Source: SFWF01 sp045587065
Lineage (GTDB): Bacteria; Bacillota; Clostridia; Oscillospirales; Acutalibacteraceae
Reading direction: 5' to 3'
Assembly: GCA_045587065.1 (NCBI GenBank)
Contig: JAZNBQ010000137.1
Span: 1 to 6,728, forward strand
Length of the DNA stretch: 6,728 nt
Positions 4,980-6,728 of this stretch are shown here, one piece after another (within the stretch, counting starts at the first letter, position 1; every line of letters begins with the position of its first letter). Both the position numbers and the translations under genes were made by a program. Under the pieces are notes generated by a model. The model was given only the letters and a program-made list of their open reading frames with translations. It did not search any database and was not told where the DNA came from.

Positions 4980-6728
4980 TTAAAGTTTATTTCTGATTAT
5001 TTTTCCGCTGATGGTTTTGGGAAGCTCTTGACGGAACTCAACAATACGAGGATACTTGTAAGGCGCGGTTCTTGTCTTAACGTAGGTCTGAATATCTTTT
5101 TTAAGTTGTTCGGTAGGCTCTGTGCCCGGAACAAGAACGATACTTGCCTTTACAACCTGACCGCGAACCTCGTCAGGAGCGGCAGAAACACCACATTCCA
5201 AAACGTAGGGCAGTTCCATAATAGTGCTTTCAATTTCAAACGGTCCGATTCGGTAACCGGAGGACTTAATAACGTCGTCTGCACGGCCAACGTACCAATA
5301 ATAACCGTCTTCATCACGCCAAGCCAAATCTCCTGTGTGATATATTCCGTCGTGCCATACTGCAGCAGTTTTTTCAGGCTCGTTGTAGTAGCCAAGGAAA
5401 ACTCCGCATGTAGGTTTGGGGTCGGTACGGATGACAATTTCGCCGTTAACACCGTCAGGGGCAGGATTGCCGTCGGCGTCTATCAAATCAATACCGTAGC
5501 CGGGAACAGGTTTGCCCATAGCGCCGGGCTTAAGCATGGTTCCTACAAGGTTTGCAATACCAAGAGTCATTTCTGTCTGACCAAAACCTTCGGCAATGCG
5601 AAGACCAGTTGCTTTTTCAAACTGGTAGAAGACCTCAGGGTTAAGAGCTTCGCCTGCAGTGGTAGCATGATGAATGGATGACAGGTCAAAACGGCTTAAG
5701 TCCTGTTTAATAAGCATTCTGTACATTGTAGGTGGTGCACAGAAAGTAGTAATATTATATTTTTTGAACATTGGCAGAATTTTTTCTGCATCAAAGCGGT
5801 CAAAATCATAGGTAAATACGGCGCCTTCGCAGAGCCATTGACCATAAAGTTTGCCCCACAAAGCTTTACCCCAACCTGTTTCGGAAATAGTAAAGTGAAG
5901 GCCGTCTTTTTCTGCCATATGCCAGTATTTAGCGGTAACGTAATGTCCTAACGCGTATTTGTAACTGTGCATAGCAATTTTAGGATAGCCTGTGGTGCCG
6001 GAAGTAAAGAACATAAGCATAGGGTCGTCGCCTTGAGGTCCGTCTGCCTCTCGAACAAATCTACGAGAGAAAAGAGAATATTCTTTATCGTAATTGTGCC
6101 AACCCTCTTTGTCTCCGCCAACGATAAGTTTGGTCAGAGACATATCTGCCGCCTTTTCTGCCAGTTCAACCTGATTTGCGGTGTCTCCGTCGGAAGTACA
6201 GATAACGGCGCCGACACCTGCCGCTTTAAAACGATAGGTAAAATCTTTTTCCTGAAGCTGATTTGTAGCAGGAATTGCAATAGCGCCCAGCTTGTGAAGT
6301 CCCAAAATTGCAAACCAGAACTGGTAATGTCGTTTGAGAACCAACATAACGCGGTCACCACGTTTAATGCCCAGAGATTTGAAATAGTTTGCGCTTTGAG
6401 AGGAAGCGTCTTTAATATCTTTAAAGGTAAATCTGCGCTCGGTTAAATCATCAGACACGTGGAGCATAGCAAGTTTGTCAGGATTGGATCTTGCAATGGC
6501 GTCAACGGTGTCAAAGGCAAAGTTGTAGGTGTCTGCGTCTTCAAAGGAAATATTTTTAAGCGCACCGTTTTCGTCCTCTTCTGTTTTAATGAGTTTGTGG
6601 CAAAGGAGACTTTCTGTTTCAGCCTTTTTGCCAGAACCTATAAATAGTTTCTGGTCGGTGGTATCACTTGCCATAATAATTGCAAGAAAGACACAGTCTT
6701 TGCCGTCAACAGCAATCATACCGTGTGG
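4980..6728 (-). CDS. Cupin - AMP-forming acyl-CoA synthetase, 5'-truncated paralogue
   Basis: The window edge cuts this gene. The 582 visible residues begin PHGMIAVDGKDC, the end of a cupin domain, and align with the neighbouring 762-residue fusion from its residue 175 on. The missing part very probably carries the same HTH and cupin. Counting from the first visible codon, the enzyme has TSGTTGYPK (242-250), GFGQTEMT (381-388), HTGD (464-467), GRADDVIKSSGYRIG (481-495) and a catalytic lysine at about 576 in PKTISGK. All core adenylation motifs are intact, so it should be active as an acyl-CoA synthetase. The pocket region differs from the downstream copy (TEMTLGIANL against SESTLIIGNL; ATTAGEA against ASIAGEA), which suggests a different acid substrate. 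Stop TAA is at 4982-4980, with no terminator before the next promoter, so transcripts may run into the T-box leader. The true start is outside the window. Confidence 0.92.
   Translation of the reverse strand, partial: PHGMIAVDGKDCVFLAIIMASDTTDQKLFIGSGKKAETESLLCHKLIKTEEDENGALKNISFEDADTYNFAFDTVDAIARSNPDKLAMLHVSDDLTERRFTFKDIKDASSQSANYFKSLGIKRGDRVMLVLKRHYQFWFAILGLHKLGAIAIPATNQLQEKDFTYRFKAAGVGAVICTSDGDTANQVELAEKAADMSLTKLIVGGDKEGWHNYDKEYSLFSRRFVREADGPQGDDPMLMFFTSGTTGYPKIAMHSYKYALGHYVTAKYWHMAEKDGLHFTISETGWGKALWGKLYGQWLCEGAVFTYDFDRFDAEKILPMFKKYNITTFCAPPTMYRMLIKQDLSRFDLSSIHHATTAGEALNPEVFYQFEKATGLRIAEGFGQTEMTLGIANLVGTMLKPGAMGKPVPGYGIDLIDADGNPAPDGVNGEIVIRTDPKPTCGVFLGYYNEPEKTAAVWHDGIYHTGDLAWRDEDGYYWYVGRADDVIKSSGYRIGPFEIESTIMELPYVLECGVSAAPDEVRGQVVKASIVLVPGTEPTEQLKKDIQTYVKTRTAPYKYPRIVEFRQELPKTISGKIIRNKL
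5149..5189. repeat. 41-base identical stretch shared by the two synthetase paralogues (copy 2)
   Basis: Direct-repeat partner of 2516-2556 within the upstream paralogue. Identity at the third codon positions across this stretch is higher than in the middle parts of the genes, where synonymous changes are frequent. Confidence 0.85.

Noticed and set aside
5028..5681. 217-residue open frame on the plus strand
   Set aside because: It is antisense to the conserved C-terminal half of a synthetase; composition is cysteine- and asparagine-rich without any recognisable domain, and it has no ribosome binding site I can see.
1..6728. Search by eye for CRISPR repeats, insertion sequences, tRNA or rRNA genes
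   Set aside because: No regular short repeats, transposase frames, terminal inverted repeats or tRNA-like cloverleaf were seen; the only long repeats are the paralogous gene segments.

Overview
The window is 6.7 kb of what looks like an anaerobic Firmicute (Clostridia-type) chromosome. The evidence is strong AGGAG-type ribosome binding sites, a SigA-type promoter, a T-box leader, and ferredoxin-dependent 2-oxoacid chemistry. The genus cannot be named from the sequence. Every gene lies on the minus strand, so the genetic reading order runs from high to low coordinates.

Layout in transcription order. (1) 6728-4980: the C-terminal three quarters of an AMP-forming acyl-CoA synthetase. It enters the window inside a cupin domain, so it is the 5'-truncated paralogue of the next gene. 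(2) 4979-4636: a non-coding leader with a near-consensus extended -10 promoter and a full T-box riboswitch, comprising Stem I, Stem II, Stem III, an antiterminator and an overlapping intrinsic terminator. (3) 4635-2347: a 762-residue fusion of an Xre-type helix-turn-helix, a cupin sensor and a full acyl-CoA synthetase. (4) 2336-1674: a 220-residue P-loop ATPase of the MinD/Mrp-like superfamily. (5) 1660-1454: a 68-residue 2[4Fe-4S] ferredoxin. (6) 1437-376: a VorB/KorA-type alpha subunit of a 2-oxoacid:ferredoxin oxidoreductase. (7) 374-39: the first 112 residues of its thiamine-pyrophosphate beta subunit. Gaps between the last five genes are 1-16 bases, so they form one operon behind the T-box.

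Positions 1-38 do not look biological. On the minus strand they match, base for base as I remember it, the start of the BGI/MGI (DNBSEQ) sequencing adapter. The window therefore starts at a contig end carrying untrimmed adapter. The apparent early stop of the beta subunit lies inside that adapter and is an artefact. The rest of the beta gene and the expected gamma subunit lie off the contig.

Working model (inference): the synthetases activate a short branched or aryl acid to its CoA ester. The ferredoxin-dependent oxidoreductase then carboxylates it reductively to the 2-oxoacid, which is transaminated to an amino acid. Anaerobes are known to make valine from isobutyrate and similar amino acids this way. 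A T-box that turns the operon on when a tRNA is uncharged fits this biosynthetic direction. The best specifier reading is GUA (Val), and the UGGU bulge predicts a tRNA with discriminator base A, which agrees with Val. The HTH-cupin domains fused to the enzyme suggest a second level of control by the acid, its CoA ester or another small molecule.
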